Notes: generated from the sequence alone by a model not told the origin. Counted from the stretch's first letter, positions 16,813-25,746 are shown. The stretch is 50,118 nt of DNA from Pseudomonas sp. H3(2019) (GCF_007713465.1 NZ_VMSG01000036.1:1-50118), one strand, 5' to 3'. A program made the numbers and translations.

Positions 16813-16831
16813 GATAATTGTTTGCATTTGC
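16813..16831 (-). promoter_or_regulatory. Probable Fur box between phuT and the Rieske gene
   Basis: GATAATTGTTTGCATTTGC matches about 12 of 19 Fur consensus positions, with both GATAAT and CATT half-sites present. It lies about 82 bases before phuT and 86 bases before the divergent Rieske gene, so either or both could be controlled. Confidence 0.55.
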
Positions 16832-16916
16832 ACGTCAAGCGCAGACACATTTGCTAACCAGTGAGCGCGCACGCATCACCGCCAGAGGCCAGAGCCTTTG
16901 GCACTTGAGGATAGTC

Positions 16917-17234
16917 ATGAAGTTTCTTTGCTCCAGCGCCGAGCTGGTCGATGCCAGCAGCCGTGGTTTCGAGATCGACGGCCAGAAGTTGTTTGCCGTG
17001 CGCCGTGAAGGCCGGGTCTACGTGTATGAAAATCGCTGCCCGCATCGCGGCGTAAGCCTTGAATGGCAGCCGGACCAGTTTCTCGACGCCAGCGCCAGCC
17101 TGATCCAGTGCGCCACTCATGGCGCGCTGTTTCTGATCGAAAGCGGTGAATGCGTGGCCGGGCCCTGTGCCGGGCAGTCCCTCAGCGCCCTGGCGTGCCG
17201 CGAAGACAGCCAGGGAATCTGGGTTCAACTTTAG
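16917..17234 (+). CDS. Small Rieske [2Fe-2S] ferredoxin-like protein
   Basis: 105 residues starting at ATG 16917 (GAGG upstream). The cluster motif C-P-H (NRCPHRGVSL) and C-A-T-H (IQCATHGALF) with 33-residue-scale spacing is a complete Rieske signature. No signal peptide, so it is probably a cytosolic electron carrier like dioxygenase ferredoxins, but no oxygenase gene is adjacent. It is divergent from phuT across a probable Fur site. Its stop codon overlaps the convergent sfsA stop (TTAG shared). Confidence 0.85.
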   Translation: MKFLCSSAELVDASSRGFEIDGQKLFAVRREGRVYVYENRCPHRGVSLEWQPDQFLDASASLIQCATHGALFLIESGECVAGPCAGQSLSALACREDSQGIWVQL

Positions 17235-17944
17235 GTGTCGAGTAACACCTCCAGTCGACGGTCCACCCGCACTTCATTTGAGGTCAGGCTCACACCGTAC
17301 GCCAACACTTCAACCCCGGCCGCTTTCGCCTCACGCAAAGCGGCCGCATAACCCGGATCGATCTCCTCAGCCGGGCGCACCGAGTCAATGCCGGTCAGAT
17401 TGACGCAATACAACTGCACCGCACGAATACCGTCCCGCGCCAGGCACGCCAGCTCGCGCAAGTGCTTGGCCCCACGCTGAGTGACCGTATCCGGAAACGC
17501 CGCGACCGCTGAGCCATCGAAGCCCAGCGTGACGCTTTTGACTTCGACGAAGGCCGGGCCGCTCGGGTAATCAAGACGGAAATCGATGCGGCTGTTTTCC
17601 TGACCGTATGGCACTTCACGCTTAAGCCCGGTAAAGCCATCGAGTTCGGTGATCAAACCGCCACGTAGCGCCTCTTCAATCAAGGTATTGGCCCGCGCAG
17701 TATTCACGCAGGCCAGCCGCCCTTGCGGGGTTTCACTGATTTCCCAGGTGCCAGGCAGCTTGCGCTTCGGGTCATTGGAGCGGCTGAACCAGACCTGCCC
17801 GCCTTCGACCATGCAATTGAACATCGACCCGGTGTTGGGGCAGTGAATGGTCAGCAACTCGCCGCCAACGGTTTCGATATCGGCGAGAAAACGCTTGTAG
17901 CGACGAATCAGCCGACCTTCTTCGAGAGGAGGATTGAAATGCAT
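17231..17944 (-). CDS. sfsA: SfsA, sugar fermentation stimulation protein homolog
   Basis: 237 residues from ATG 17944 (MHFNPPLEEGRLIRRYKRFL); an upstream ATG would add four residues inside the preceding gene. Motifs CPNTGSM and RIDFRLDYPSGPAFVEVKSVTL match SfsA, a nuclease-like fold (D..E.K) with an N-terminal OB-like domain proposed to bind DNA. Its physiological role is uncertain. The start overlaps the aminotransferase stop by one base, so the two genes are probably co-transcribed. Confidence 0.93.
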   Translation of the reverse strand: MHFNPPLEEGRLIRRYKRFLADIETVGGELLTIHCPNTGSMFNCMVEGGQVWFSRSNDPKRKLPGTWEISETPQGRLACVNTARANTLIEEALRGGLITELDGFTGLKREVPYGQENSRIDFRLDYPSGPAFVEVKSVTLGFDGSAVAAFPDTVTQRGAKHLRELACLARDGIRAVQLYCVNLTGIDSVRPAEEIDPGYAAALREAKAAGVEVLAYGVSLTSNEVRVDRRLEVLLDT

Positions 17945-19116
17945 CAGCCTTGCCAACTCCGCAGGCCACGGGCAATCCGCTGAACCGCTTCCTGCAAACG
18001 CGGCAGGCTCTGTGTGTAGGCAAACCGCACGTGATGACCGGCCTGATACCGACCAAAATCCAGACCTGGGGTGAAGGCAACGTGTTCGGTTTCCAGAAAG
18101 TGCCGGCAGAAGGCAAACGCATCACCGCCAAAGGCACTGATATCGGCATACAGATAGAAGGCGCCTTCCGGCTCCACGGCGATCCCGAAACCCAACTCGC
18201 GCAAGGCTGGCAACAGGAAGTCACGCCGGCGCCCGAACTCGGCCCGGCGCTCTTCGAGAATGCTGATAGTGTCAGGCTCGAAGCAGGCCAGTGCTGCGTG
18301 CTGGGCCATGCTCGGCGCGCTGATGTAAAGGTTCTGCGCGAGTTTTTCCAACTCGCCGACTGCAGCCTCTGGGGCGACCAGCCAACCAAGGCGCCAGCCG
18401 GTCATGCCGAAGTATTTGGAGAAACTGTTCAGCACAAAAGCGCTGTCATCGACTTCCAGCACACTGGCAGCGTCGGTGCCGTAGGTCAGGCCGTGATAAA
18501 TCTCGTCCACCACCAGATGACCGTGGCGTTCTTTGATTGCTGCAGACAGCCCGGCCAGCTCATCGCGGGTCAGGATAGTCCCGGTCGGGTTCGCCGGTGA
18601 AGCGACCAGTGCGCCAACGCTGTCGTGGTCCCAGTAACGCTCGACCAGGCCTGGCGTCAGCTGATAGCGCACGTCCGGGCCGACCGGCACCAGTTGCGCC
18701 GCACCTTCCACCAGCCGCAGGAAATGCCGGTTGCACGGGTAACCCGGGTCGGCCAGCAGCCAGTGTTTACCAGGATCGACCAGCAAGGCGCTGGCCAACA
18801 GTAACGCGCCAGAACCTCCCGGTGTGATCAGGATACGCTGTGGGTCGATGTTCAACCCGTAACGTTGGTCATAGAAGCCCGAAATGGCTTCACGCAGCTC
18901 TGGAATGCCGCGAGCCGCGGTGTAATGGGTTTTCCCCGCCGTCAGCGCCGCCTGGCCGGCCCTGATGATCGGCTCGGCGGTGGTGAAATCCGGTTCGCCG
19001 ATTTCCAGGTGAATCACGTCGTGCCCGGCCGCTTGCAATTCATTGGCGCGCGCCAGCAATGCCATGACATGGAAAGGTTCGATAGCGCGGCTGCGCGCAC
19101 TGTAGGACTGAGCCAT
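17944..19116 (-). CDS. Pyridoxal-phosphate class I/II aminotransferase
   Basis: 390-residue cytosolic fold-type I aminotransferase. The PLP lysine lies in SFSKYFGMTGWRLGW, PANPTGTI binds the phosphate/substrate side, and VRFAYT near the C-terminus carries the carboxylate-binding arginine. It resembles AspC/AlaA-like aminotransferases; the exact amino acid substrate cannot be read from the sequence. It is followed by sfsA with a one-base overlap. Confidence 0.9.
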   Translation of the reverse strand: MAQSYSARSRAIEPFHVMALLARANELQAAGHDVIHLEIGEPDFTTAEPIIRAGQAALTAGKTHYTAARGIPELREAISGFYDQRYGLNIDPQRILITPGGSGALLLASALLVDPGKHWLLADPGYPCNRHFLRLVEGAAQLVPVGPDVRYQLTPGLVERYWDHDSVGALVASPANPTGTILTRDELAGLSAAIKERHGHLVVDEIYHGLTYGTDAASVLEVDDSAFVLNSFSKYFGMTGWRLGWLVAPEAAVGELEKLAQNLYISAPSMAQHAALACFEPDTISILEERRAEFGRRRDFLLPALRELGFGIAVEPEGAFYLYADISAFGGDAFAFCRHFLETEHVAFTPGLDFGRYQAGHHVRFAYTQSLPRLQEAVQRIARGLRSWQG

Positions 19117-19448
19117 TAGCCTTCCTTCAACGGGGATAAAGAATTGATTCTACCCAAGCCCGGGAACGAGCGAGAACCTAAAGCGGTCACAACCGGAAGT
19201 TCACCCGTAAAAGAGCTGATACATAAGGCTCAGGATTGACTAAAATCAATATCTGATCAGGCCTCCAGACCCGCCAGACAAGGCTTTGCAAACATTTGCA
19301 AGCCTTACGGACCGCAGCCTCGACATCCGGGAGTAGCGCGCTCCGATTTGATCTGGTAAGTTCGCCCGCTTGCAGCCGCAGGGCCGGCAGGTGTCGGTGA
19401 TGGAGCAATCCTGCGCAATGGATTACAAGAGTAGAGGCGGTCCATTTC
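19117..19448. other. Intergenic region upstream of dksA
   Basis: About 330 bases. It contains a near-ANR motif TTGAC-TAAA-ATCAA at 19236-19249 and an inverted repeat at 19280-19306 (AAGGCT-T-TGCAAA against TTTGCA-AGCCTT). AGAGGCGG precedes the dksA start. No gene is recognised. Confidence 0.5.
19280..19306 (+). repeat. Inverted repeat in the dksA upstream region
   Basis: AAGGCTTTGCAAA pairs with TTTGCAAGCCTT with a single bulged base and a 2-base centre. It could be a compact operator or a hairpin in a dksA leader. No T tract follows. Confidence 0.45.
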
Positions 19449-19892
19449 ATGCCCACCCAAGCAAAGCAACAGCAGAACCCGTCGATCAGCGGCTTCGAAC
19501 CCTACAAAGAAGTGAAGGGCGAGGAGTACATGGGCCAGCCCATGCGCGCGCACTTCACCAAGATCCTGAACAAGTGGAAACAGGACTTGATGCAGGAAGT
19601 CGACCGCACTGTTGATCACATGAAGGACGAAGCCGCGAACTTCCCCGACCCAGCCGACCGTGCCAGTCAGGAAGAAGAATTCAGCCTCGAACTGCGTGCC
19701 CGCGACCGCGAGCGCAAGCTGATCAAGAAAATCGACAAGACCCTGCAACTGATCGAAGACGAAGAATACGGCTGGTGCGAGTCTTGCGGCGTCGAGATCG
19801 GCGTCAAGCGCCTGGAAGCACGCCCTACCGCTGACATGTGCGTCGACTGCAAGACCCTTGCAGAGATCAAGGAAAAGCAAGTCGGCAAGTAA
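19449..19892 (+). CDS. dksA: RNA polymerase-binding transcription factor DksA
   Basis: 147-residue ppGpp cofactor that binds the RNA polymerase secondary channel and adjusts rRNA and amino-acid promoters. The coiled coil (about 35-110) contains the conserved DPADRASQEEE tip with two Asp residues. The C-terminal zinc finger has four cysteines (C-E-S-C and C-V-D-C), so this is the canonical zinc-containing DksA rather than the Cys-poor paralog DksA2. A rho-independent terminator follows, so it is transcribed separately from gluQ. Confidence 0.98.
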   Translation: MPTQAKQQQNPSISGFEPYKEVKGEEYMGQPMRAHFTKILNKWKQDLMQEVDRTVDHMKDEAANFPDPADRASQEEEFSLELRARDRERKLIKKIDKTLQLIEDEEYGWCESCGVEIGVKRLEARPTADMCVDCKTLAEIKEKQVGK

Positions 19893-19911
19893 GTGGCCGC
19901 TTGAACGAAGA

Positions 19912-19940
19912 ACGGAGCGTGCGAACGCTCCGTTTTTGTT
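19912..19940 (+). terminator. dksA intrinsic terminator
   Basis: ACGGAGCGT, loop GCGA, ACGCTCCGT followed by TTTTTG, 20 bases past the dksA stop. Confidence 0.92.
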
Positions 19941-19948
19941 TCTGGTAC

Positions 19949-20002
19949 ATCAAGCTTTGCTCCTACAGGGTGCGATGGCGATATCAAGCCGTGCTCCTAC
20001 AG
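19949..20002. repeat. Two 20-bp direct repeats (REP fragments) between dksA and gluQ
   Basis: ATCAAGC..TGCTCCTACAG occurs at 19949-19968 and again at 19983-20002, with two mismatches and a 34-base period. The TGCTCCTACAG core resembles Pseudomonas REP ends. It lies just before the gluQ start. Confidence 0.6.
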
Positions 20003-20027
20003 AACCAGACAACGTAACATCGCGCCC

Positions 20028-20924
20028 ATGACTGCCATCAAATCCCCCGCCTACATCGGGCGCTTCGCTCCTACCCCCAGCGGGCACCTGCACTTCGGCT
20101 CGCTGGTCGCGGCATTGGCCTCGTACCTTGACGCCCGCTCGGTTGGCGGCCGCTGGCTATTGCGCATGGAAGACCTTGACCCGCCCAGGGAGGAGCCCGG
20201 CGCCCAGGCGGCGATCCTCAAGGCACTGGAAAGCTACGGTTTCGAATGGGACGGCGAAATGGTCCGCCAGAGCGACCGTCACGACGCCTATGCGCAGGTG
20301 TTGAATCAACTGTTCAACCACGGCCTGGCCTACGCCTGCACCTGCTCGCGGAAAAAACTGGCGCCTTATCACGGGATTTATCCAGGCCTGTGCCGTAACG
20401 CCGGTCATGCCAGCGAAGACGCCGCAATCCGCTTGCGCGTCCCGGAATTGGAATATCACTTCACCGACCGCGTGCAAGGCGAATACCGCCAGCACCTGGG
20501 CCGCGAGGTCGGCGACTTCGTGATTCGTCGACGCGACGGGCTCTATGCCTATCAACTGGCAGTGGTGCTCGACGACGCCTGGCAAGGCATCACCGATATT
20601 GTCCGCGGTGCCGACTTGCTCGACTCCACCCCACGCCAGTTGTACCTGCAAGAACTGCTCGGCCTGCCGCAACCGCGCTATCTGCACCTGCCGCTGATTA
20701 CCCAGCCGGACGGCAACAAACTCGGCAAGTCCTATCGCTCACCGCCATTGACCGAAGATCAGGCCACCCCCCTGTTGCTGCGTGCCCTGCGCGCACTGGG
20801 ACAAAAACCTGGCCACGAACTCGATAATGCCAGCCCCAGGGAAGTACTGAGCTGGGGCATCAGGCACTGGGATGCGACGTTAATCCCGCGCACACTGACA
20901 CTGCCCGAAGCGCAATTACGCTGA
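20028..20924 (+). CDS. gluQ: Glutamyl-Q tRNA(Asp) synthetase
   Basis: 298-residue truncated GluRS paralog that charges glutamate onto the queuosine base of tRNA-Asp. The Rossmann catalytic core has the HIGH-like HLHFG in RFAPTPSGHLHFGSL and the KMSKS-like GNKLGKS; the anticodon-binding domain is missing. A CxCx..Y..C zinc-binding arrangement (CTCSRKK...YPGLC) is present. In pseudomonads gluQ follows dksA. The ATG lacks an obvious strong Shine-Dalgarno. Confidence 0.95.
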   Translation: MTAIKSPAYIGRFAPTPSGHLHFGSLVAALASYLDARSVGGRWLLRMEDLDPPREEPGAQAAILKALESYGFEWDGEMVRQSDRHDAYAQVLNQLFNHGLAYACTCSRKKLAPYHGIYPGLCRNAGHASEDAAIRLRVPELEYHFTDRVQGEYRQHLGREVGDFVIRRRDGLYAYQLAVVLDDAWQGITDIVRGADLLDSTPRQLYLQELLGLPQPRYLHLPLITQPDGNKLGKSYRSPPLTEDQATPLLLRALRALGQKPGHELDNASPREVLSWGIRHWDATLIPRTLTLPEAQLR

Positions 20925-21001
20925 CTAAGCTTGCAGGTTGGCGCCCATCCGTTACCATCGCCGCACGTTTTCGGGCACGCACACAATAAAGAGAGGCCGG
21001 G

Positions 21002-21178
21002 ATGTACATCTATCGCTTGGTCCTGCTCCTGGTAGTGGGGATCTATCTGTTCTCCCCAGCCATCATGGACTGGTGGATCGACGCCACTGGCGCCTGGTAT
21101 CGCCCGTATCTGCTGTGGCTGATTCTGATCGTCGTGACCTTCATCCTGCAGAGCCAAAAAGATGCCGATGAGCTTTAG
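21002..21178 (+). CDS. cbrX: CbrX, small membrane protein encoded before cbrA
   Basis: 58-residue protein with two hydrophobic segments (about 4-20 and 36-51) separated by a Trp-rich stretch (MDWWIDATGAWYRP), ending in a charged QSQKDADEL tail. AGAGG precedes the ATG. Its 3' end overlaps the first codons of cbrA by 17 bases in another frame, which implies translational coupling. A small ORF in this position has been described in P. putida as cbrX. No enzymatic motif. Confidence 0.8.
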   Translation: MYIYRLVLLLVVGIYLFSPAIMDWWIDATGAWYRPYLLWLILIVVTFILQSQKDADEL

Positions 21179-24116
21179 CCTGACCCAGATGATCCTGATC
21201 AGTGCCGCCTACCTGGCGGTGCTGTTTGGTGTTGCCTGGATCAGTGAACGCGGAATGATCCCGCGTGCGATCATTCGTCACCCGCTGACCTACACCTTGT
21301 CATTGGGTGTCTACGCCAGCGCCTGGGCGTTCTATGGCACGGTCGGCCTGGCCTATCAATACGGTTACGGCTTCTTGTCCAGTTACCTCGGGGTCTCCGG
21401 GGCGTTTCTGCTGGCGCCGGTGTTGCTCTACCCGATTCTGAAGATCACCCGCACCTATCAGCTTTCTTCCCTGGCCGACCTGTTTGCATTTCGTTTCCGC
21501 AGCACCTGGGCCGGCGCGCTGACCACGATTTTCATGCTGATCGGCGTGCTGCCGTTGCTGGCCCTGCAGATTCAAGCCGTGGCCGACTCGATCGGCATCC
21601 TCACCCATGAGCCGGTGCAGCATCGGGTCGCCCTGAGTTTTTGTGCGCTGATCACCCTGTTCACGATTTTCTTCGGTTCGCGGCATATTGCGACCCGGGA
21701 GAAACACGAAGGCCTGGTGTTCGCGATTGCCTTTGAATCGGTGATCAAGCTGATCGCCATTGGCGGCGTCGGCCTCTATGCCTTGTACGGCGTGTTCGAC
21801 GGTCCGCAACAGCTGGAACTCTGGTTGCTGCAAAACCAGACCGCCCTCGCTGCGCTGCACACGCCGCTGCAAGAAGGCCCATGGCGCACGCTACTGCTGG
21901 TGTTCTTCGCCTCGGCGATCGTGATGCCGCACATGTACCACATGACCTTCACCGAAAACCTCAACCCTCGCTCGCTGGTCAGTGCGAGCTGGGGCTTGCC
22001 GCTGTTCCTGCTGCTGATGAGCCTGGCCGTACCGCTGATTCTCTGGGCCGGCCTCAAACTTGGCGCCACCACCAACCCGGAATACTTCACCCTCGGCGTC
22101 GGCATCGCCGCCAACAGCAAGGCCCTGGCACTGCTGGCCTACGTCGGTGGTTTGTCAGCTGCCAGCGGCCTGATCATCGTCACCACCCTGGCGCTGTCCG
22201 GGATGGCCCTGAACCACCTGGTGCTGCCGCTGTATCAGCCGCCTGCCGAAGGCAACATCTACCGCTGGCTGAAATGGACCCGCCGCGCCTTGATCGTCGC
22301 GATCATCATGGCCGGTTATGGTTTCTATCTGCTGCTGGGCGCCGAGCAGGACCTGGCCAACCTGGGCATCGTCGCGTTCGTCGCCACCCTGCAGTTTTTG
22401 CCCGGCGTACTGTCCGTCCTGTATTGGCCGACCGCCAACCGTCGCGGCTTCATCGCCGGGTTGCTGGCGGGGATTCTGGTCTGGTTGGTAACCATGCTGT
22501 TGCCGCTGGTCGGCAACCTGCAGGGCTTTTATATCCCGTTGCTGAACATGATCTATGTGCTCGACGACACCAGTTGGCACATGGCGGCGATCGCATCCCT
22601 GGCGGCCAACGTGCTGATGTTCACGCTGATTTCGCTGTTCACCAACGCCAGCACTGAAGAAGCCAGCGCCGCCGAAGCCTGCGCCGTAGACAACGTGCGC
22701 CGCCCGCAACGCCGCGAACTGCACGCCGCGTCACCCCAGGAGTTCGCCACGCAACTGGCCAAACCGCTGGGCGCCAAGGCGGCACAAAAGGAAGTCGAAC
22801 AGGCCCTGCGCGACCTTTATCTGCCGTTCGACGAGCGTCGCCCGTACGCCTTGCGCCGACTGCGTGACCGAATCGAAGCCAACCTCTCCGGTCTGATGGG
22901 CCCGAGCGTTGCGCAAGACATGGTCGAAACCTTCCTGCCGTACAAGGCTGGCGGTGAAAACTATGTCACCGAAGACATTCACTTCATCGAAAGCCGTCTC
23001 GAGGACTATCACTCGCGCCTCACCGGCCTTGCCGCCGAACTCGATGCCCTGCGCCGCTACCACCGCCAGACCTTGCAAGAACTGCCGATGGGCGTTTGTT
23101 CGCTGGCCAAGGATCAGGAAATCCTCATGTGGAACAAAGCCATGGAGGAACTGACCGGGATCGCCGCGCAGCGCGTGGTCGGTTCACGCCTGAGCACCAT
23201 TGCCGATCCGTGGAAAGAATTGCTGCAAGGTTTCATCAATCTTCCCGACGAGCATTTGCACAAACAGCACCTGGCCCTCGACGGCCAGACGCGCTGGCTG
23301 AACCTGCACAAGGCGGCGATCGACGAACCGCTCGCGCCCGGTAACAGTGGCCTGGTATTGCTGGTGGAAGACCTGACTGAAACCCAGATGCTCGAAGACA
23401 AACTGGTGCACTCCGAACGTTTGGCGAGTATCGGTCGACTGGCGGCCGGTGTGGCCCACGAAATTGGCAACCCGATCACCGGCATCGCGTGTCTGGCGCA
23501 GAACCTGCGCGAAGAGCGTGAAGAAGACAGCGAACTGACGGAAATCAGCGGGCAAATCCTCGAACAGACCAAACGCGTATCACGCATTGTTCAGTCGCTG
23601 ATGAGCTTCGCCCACGCCGGCAGCCACCAGCACAATGACGAACCGGTCTGTCTGGCCGAGGTGGCCCAGGATGCCATTGGTCTGCTGGCGCTGAACCGCC
23701 GCAACTTCGAAGTACAGTTCTTTAACCTGTGCGATCCCGAGCATTGGGTCGATGGCGATCCGCAGCGGCTCGCCCAGGTGTTGATCAACCTGCTGTCCAA
23801 CGCCCGCGACGCATCGCCGGCCGGCAGTGCGGTACGGGTAAAAAGTGAAGCCAACGAACACACGATCGACCTGATCGTGGAAGACGAGGGCAGTGGTATC
23901 CCGTCGAGCATCATGGACCGATTGTTCGAACCCTTCTTCACCACCAAGGATCCTGGCGAAGGCACCGGTCTGGGCCTTGCACTGGTCTATTCCATCGTTG
24001 AAGAGCATTATGGACAAATCACCATCGACAGCCCGGCTGACACACAAAGCCAACGCGGCACCCGTATCCGGGTGACCTTACCGCGTCATGTCGAAGCGAC
24101 GTCCGCTGTGAACTGA
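21162..24116 (+). CDS. cbrA: CbrA sensor histidine kinase with SLC5-type transporter domain
   Basis: 984-residue membrane kinase that, with CbrB, controls use of carbon and nitrogen sources such as histidine. Residues about 1-490 form a sodium/solute-symporter-like domain with about 13 membrane segments. A linker, a PAS domain (about 640-740) and a HisKA/HATPase_c module follow. The phosphorylated histidine is His766 in VAHEIGNPITGI; N-box NLLSNARDASPAG and G-boxes EDEGSGIP and GTGLGLALV are intact. Two ATGs (21162 and 21168) are close together and both overlap cbrX. Confidence 0.96.
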   Translation: MPMSFSLTQMILISAAYLAVLFGVAWISERGMIPRAIIRHPLTYTLSLGVYASAWAFYGTVGLAYQYGYGFLSSYLGVSGAFLLAPVLLYPILKITRTYQLSSLADLFAFRFRSTWAGALTTIFMLIGVLPLLALQIQAVADSIGILTHEPVQHRVALSFCALITLFTIFFGSRHIATREKHEGLVFAIAFESVIKLIAIGGVGLYALYGVFDGPQQLELWLLQNQTALAALHTPLQEGPWRTLLLVFFASAIVMPHMYHMTFTENLNPRSLVSASWGLPLFLLLMSLAVPLILWAGLKLGATTNPEYFTLGVGIAANSKALALLAYVGGLSAASGLIIVTTLALSGMALNHLVLPLYQPPAEGNIYRWLKWTRRALIVAIIMAGYGFYLLLGAEQDLANLGIVAFVATLQFLPGVLSVLYWPTANRRGFIAGLLAGILVWLVTMLLPLVGNLQGFYIPLLNMIYVLDDTSWHMAAIASLAANVLMFTLISLFTNASTEEASAAEACAVDNVRRPQRRELHAASPQEFATQLAKPLGAKAAQKEVEQALRDLYLPFDERRPYALRRLRDRIEANLSGLMGPSVAQDMVETFLPYKAGGENYVTEDIHFIESRLEDYHSRLTGLAAELDALRRYHRQTLQELPMGVCSLAKDQEILMWNKAMEELTGIAAQRVVGSRLSTIADPWKELLQGFINLPDEHLHKQHLALDGQTRWLNLHKAAIDEPLAPGNSGLVLLVEDLTETQMLEDKLVHSERLASIGRLAAGVAHEIGNPITGIACLAQNLREEREEDSELTEISGQILEQTKRVSRIVQSLMSFAHAGSHQHNDEPVCLAEVAQDAIGLLALNRRNFEVQFFNLCDPEHWVDGDPQRLAQVLINLLSNARDASPAGSAVRVKSEANEHTIDLIVEDEGSGIPSSIMDRLFEPFFTTKDPGEGTGLGLALVYSIVEEHYGQITIDSPADTQSQRGTRIRVTLPRHVEATSAVN

Positions 24117-24138
24117 GACCGTCGAGAGTATCGAATCA

Positions 24139-25575
24139 ATGCCGCACATTTTGATCGTCGAAGACGAAACAATTATCCGCTCCGCCTTGCGCCGCCTGCT
24201 GGAACGTAACCAGTACCAGGTCAGCGAAGCCGGTTCAGTGCAGGAAGCACAAGAACGCTTCAGCATTCCCACGTTCGACCTGATTGTCAGTGACCTGCGC
24301 CTGCCTGGCGCACCGGGCACCGAACTGATCAAGCTGGGCCAGGGCAAGCCGGTGCTGATCATGACGAGCTACGCCAGCCTGCGCTCGGCAGTCGACTCAA
24401 TGAAGATGGGCGCGGTGGACTACATCGCCAAGCCTTTCGACCATGACGAGATGCTCCAGGCCGTCGCGCGCATCCTGCGTGACCGACAATCGGCGCAAAG
24501 CTCCGTGGGCGAACCTGCGGTCGGCAAGGCTGCCAACGGCTCCGCGAAGTCCGCAGTCGATAACAGCAATGGCGAAATTGGCATCATCGGCTCCTGCCCA
24601 CCGATGCAGGATCTGTACGGCAAAATCCGTAAAGTGGCCCCCACCGATTCCAATGTGCTGATTCAGGGCGAGTCCGGCACCGGTAAAGAGCTGGTGGCCC
24701 GTGCCCTGCACAACCTGTCCAAGCGCGCCAAGGCACCGATGATTTCGGTGAACTGCGCAGCCATCCCGGAAAGCCTGATCGAGTCCGAACTGTTCGGCCA
24801 CGAGAAAGGCGCGTTTACCGGCGCCAGCGCCGGTCGCGCGGGGTTGGTTGAAGCAGCCGACGGCGGCACCTTGTTCCTTGATGAGATCGGCGAACTGCCA
24901 CTTGAAGCCCAGGCGCGCCTGCTGCGCGTGCTGCAAGAAGGTGAAATCCGCCGCGTGGGCTCGGTGCAATCGCAGAAGGTCGACGTACGCCTGATCGCCG
25001 CGACTCACCGTGACCTGAAGAGCCTGGCCAAGATCGGCCAGTTCCGTGAAGACTTGTACTACCGTCTCCACGTTATCGCCCTGAAACTGCCGGCCCTGCG
25101 TGAGCGTGGCGCGGACGTCAACGAAATCGCCAATGCTTTCCTCGCGCGCCAGAGCGCGCGCGTGAATCGCACCGACCTGAAATTCGCCCCGGACGCCGAA
25201 CAGGCGATTCGTCATTACTCCTGGCCGGGCAACGTGCGCGAACTGGAAAACGCCGTCGAGCGCGCCGTCATCCTGTGTGAGAGCCCGGAAATTTCTGCCG
25301 AATTGCTGGGCATCGATATCGAGCTCAGCGACCTTGAAGATGACGAGTTCATCGGCCTGGCACCGCAACAGGGCAGCAACGGTAACACCAGCCACGAGCC
25401 CACCGAAGACCTGTCACTGGAAGACTACTTCCAGCACTTCGTCCTCGAACACCAGGACCACATGACCGAAACCGAGCTGGCTCGCAAACTCGGCGTCAGC
25501 CGCAAATGCCTGTGGGAGCGCCGTCAGCGCCTGGGAATCCCTCGGCGCAAGACTGGCATGACCAGCGAAAGCTGA
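24139..25575 (+). CDS. cbrB: CbrB, NtrC-family sigma54 response regulator
   Basis: 478-residue activator with receiver domain (1-120, phosphoacceptor Asp52 in IVSDLRLPG), AAA+ sigma54-interaction domain (about 145-375; Walker A GESGTGKE, GAFTGA loop, Walker B GGTLFLDEIGEL) and a C-terminal Fis-type helix-turn-helix (TETELARKLGVSRKCLWERRQRLG). Phosphorylated by CbrA; it activates crcZ, whose sigma54 promoter and a CbrB-type site lie directly downstream. It begins 22 bases after cbrA. Confidence 0.97.
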   Translation: MPHILIVEDETIIRSALRRLLERNQYQVSEAGSVQEAQERFSIPTFDLIVSDLRLPGAPGTELIKLGQGKPVLIMTSYASLRSAVDSMKMGAVDYIAKPFDHDEMLQAVARILRDRQSAQSSVGEPAVGKAANGSAKSAVDNSNGEIGIIGSCPPMQDLYGKIRKVAPTDSNVLIQGESGTGKELVARALHNLSKRAKAPMISVNCAAIPESLIESELFGHEKGAFTGASAGRAGLVEAADGGTLFLDEIGELPLEAQARLLRVLQEGEIRRVGSVQSQKVDVRLIAATHRDLKSLAKIGQFREDLYYRLHVIALKLPALRERGADVNEIANAFLARQSARVNRTDLKFAPDAEQAIRHYSWPGNVRELENAVERAVILCESPEISAELLGIDIELSDLEDDEFIGLAPQQGSNGNTSHEPTEDLSLEDYFQHFVLEHQDHMTETELARKLGVSRKCLWERRQRLGIPRRKTGMTSES

Positions 25576-25622
25576 ACGTCAGCTGTCGAGTGTGCGAGTA
25601 ACACATGACAGTGTGAAAAAAC

Positions 25623-25648
25623 TGTTACCGCAGCTTTTACTCGTAACA
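25623..25648 (+). promoter_or_regulatory. CbrB binding site upstream of crcZ
   Basis: TGTTAC at 25623-25628 and GTAACA at 25643-25648 are perfect inverted half-sites separated by exactly 14 bases, the arrangement known for CbrB sites at crcZ promoters. It lies about 100-125 bases before the sigma54 promoter. Further GTAAC half-sites occur at about 25600 and 25665. Confidence 0.8.
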
Positions 25649-25650
25649 GA

Positions 25651-25687
25651 AGCCGGGGCTTACGGTAACGAAGCCCCGGCTTTTTTT
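25651..25687 (+). terminator. cbrB intrinsic terminator
   Basis: AGCCGGGGCTT and AAGCCCCGGCT form an 11-bp stem followed by seven Ts. It separates cbrAB from crcZ and is placed between the CbrB site and the crcZ promoter. Confidence 0.93.
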
Positions 25688-25746
25688 GGCCTTGAAAAAA
25701 ACGATTCAGACGCCTAACCCCTTGTTTTACTGGGGCTCGCAAAAGT

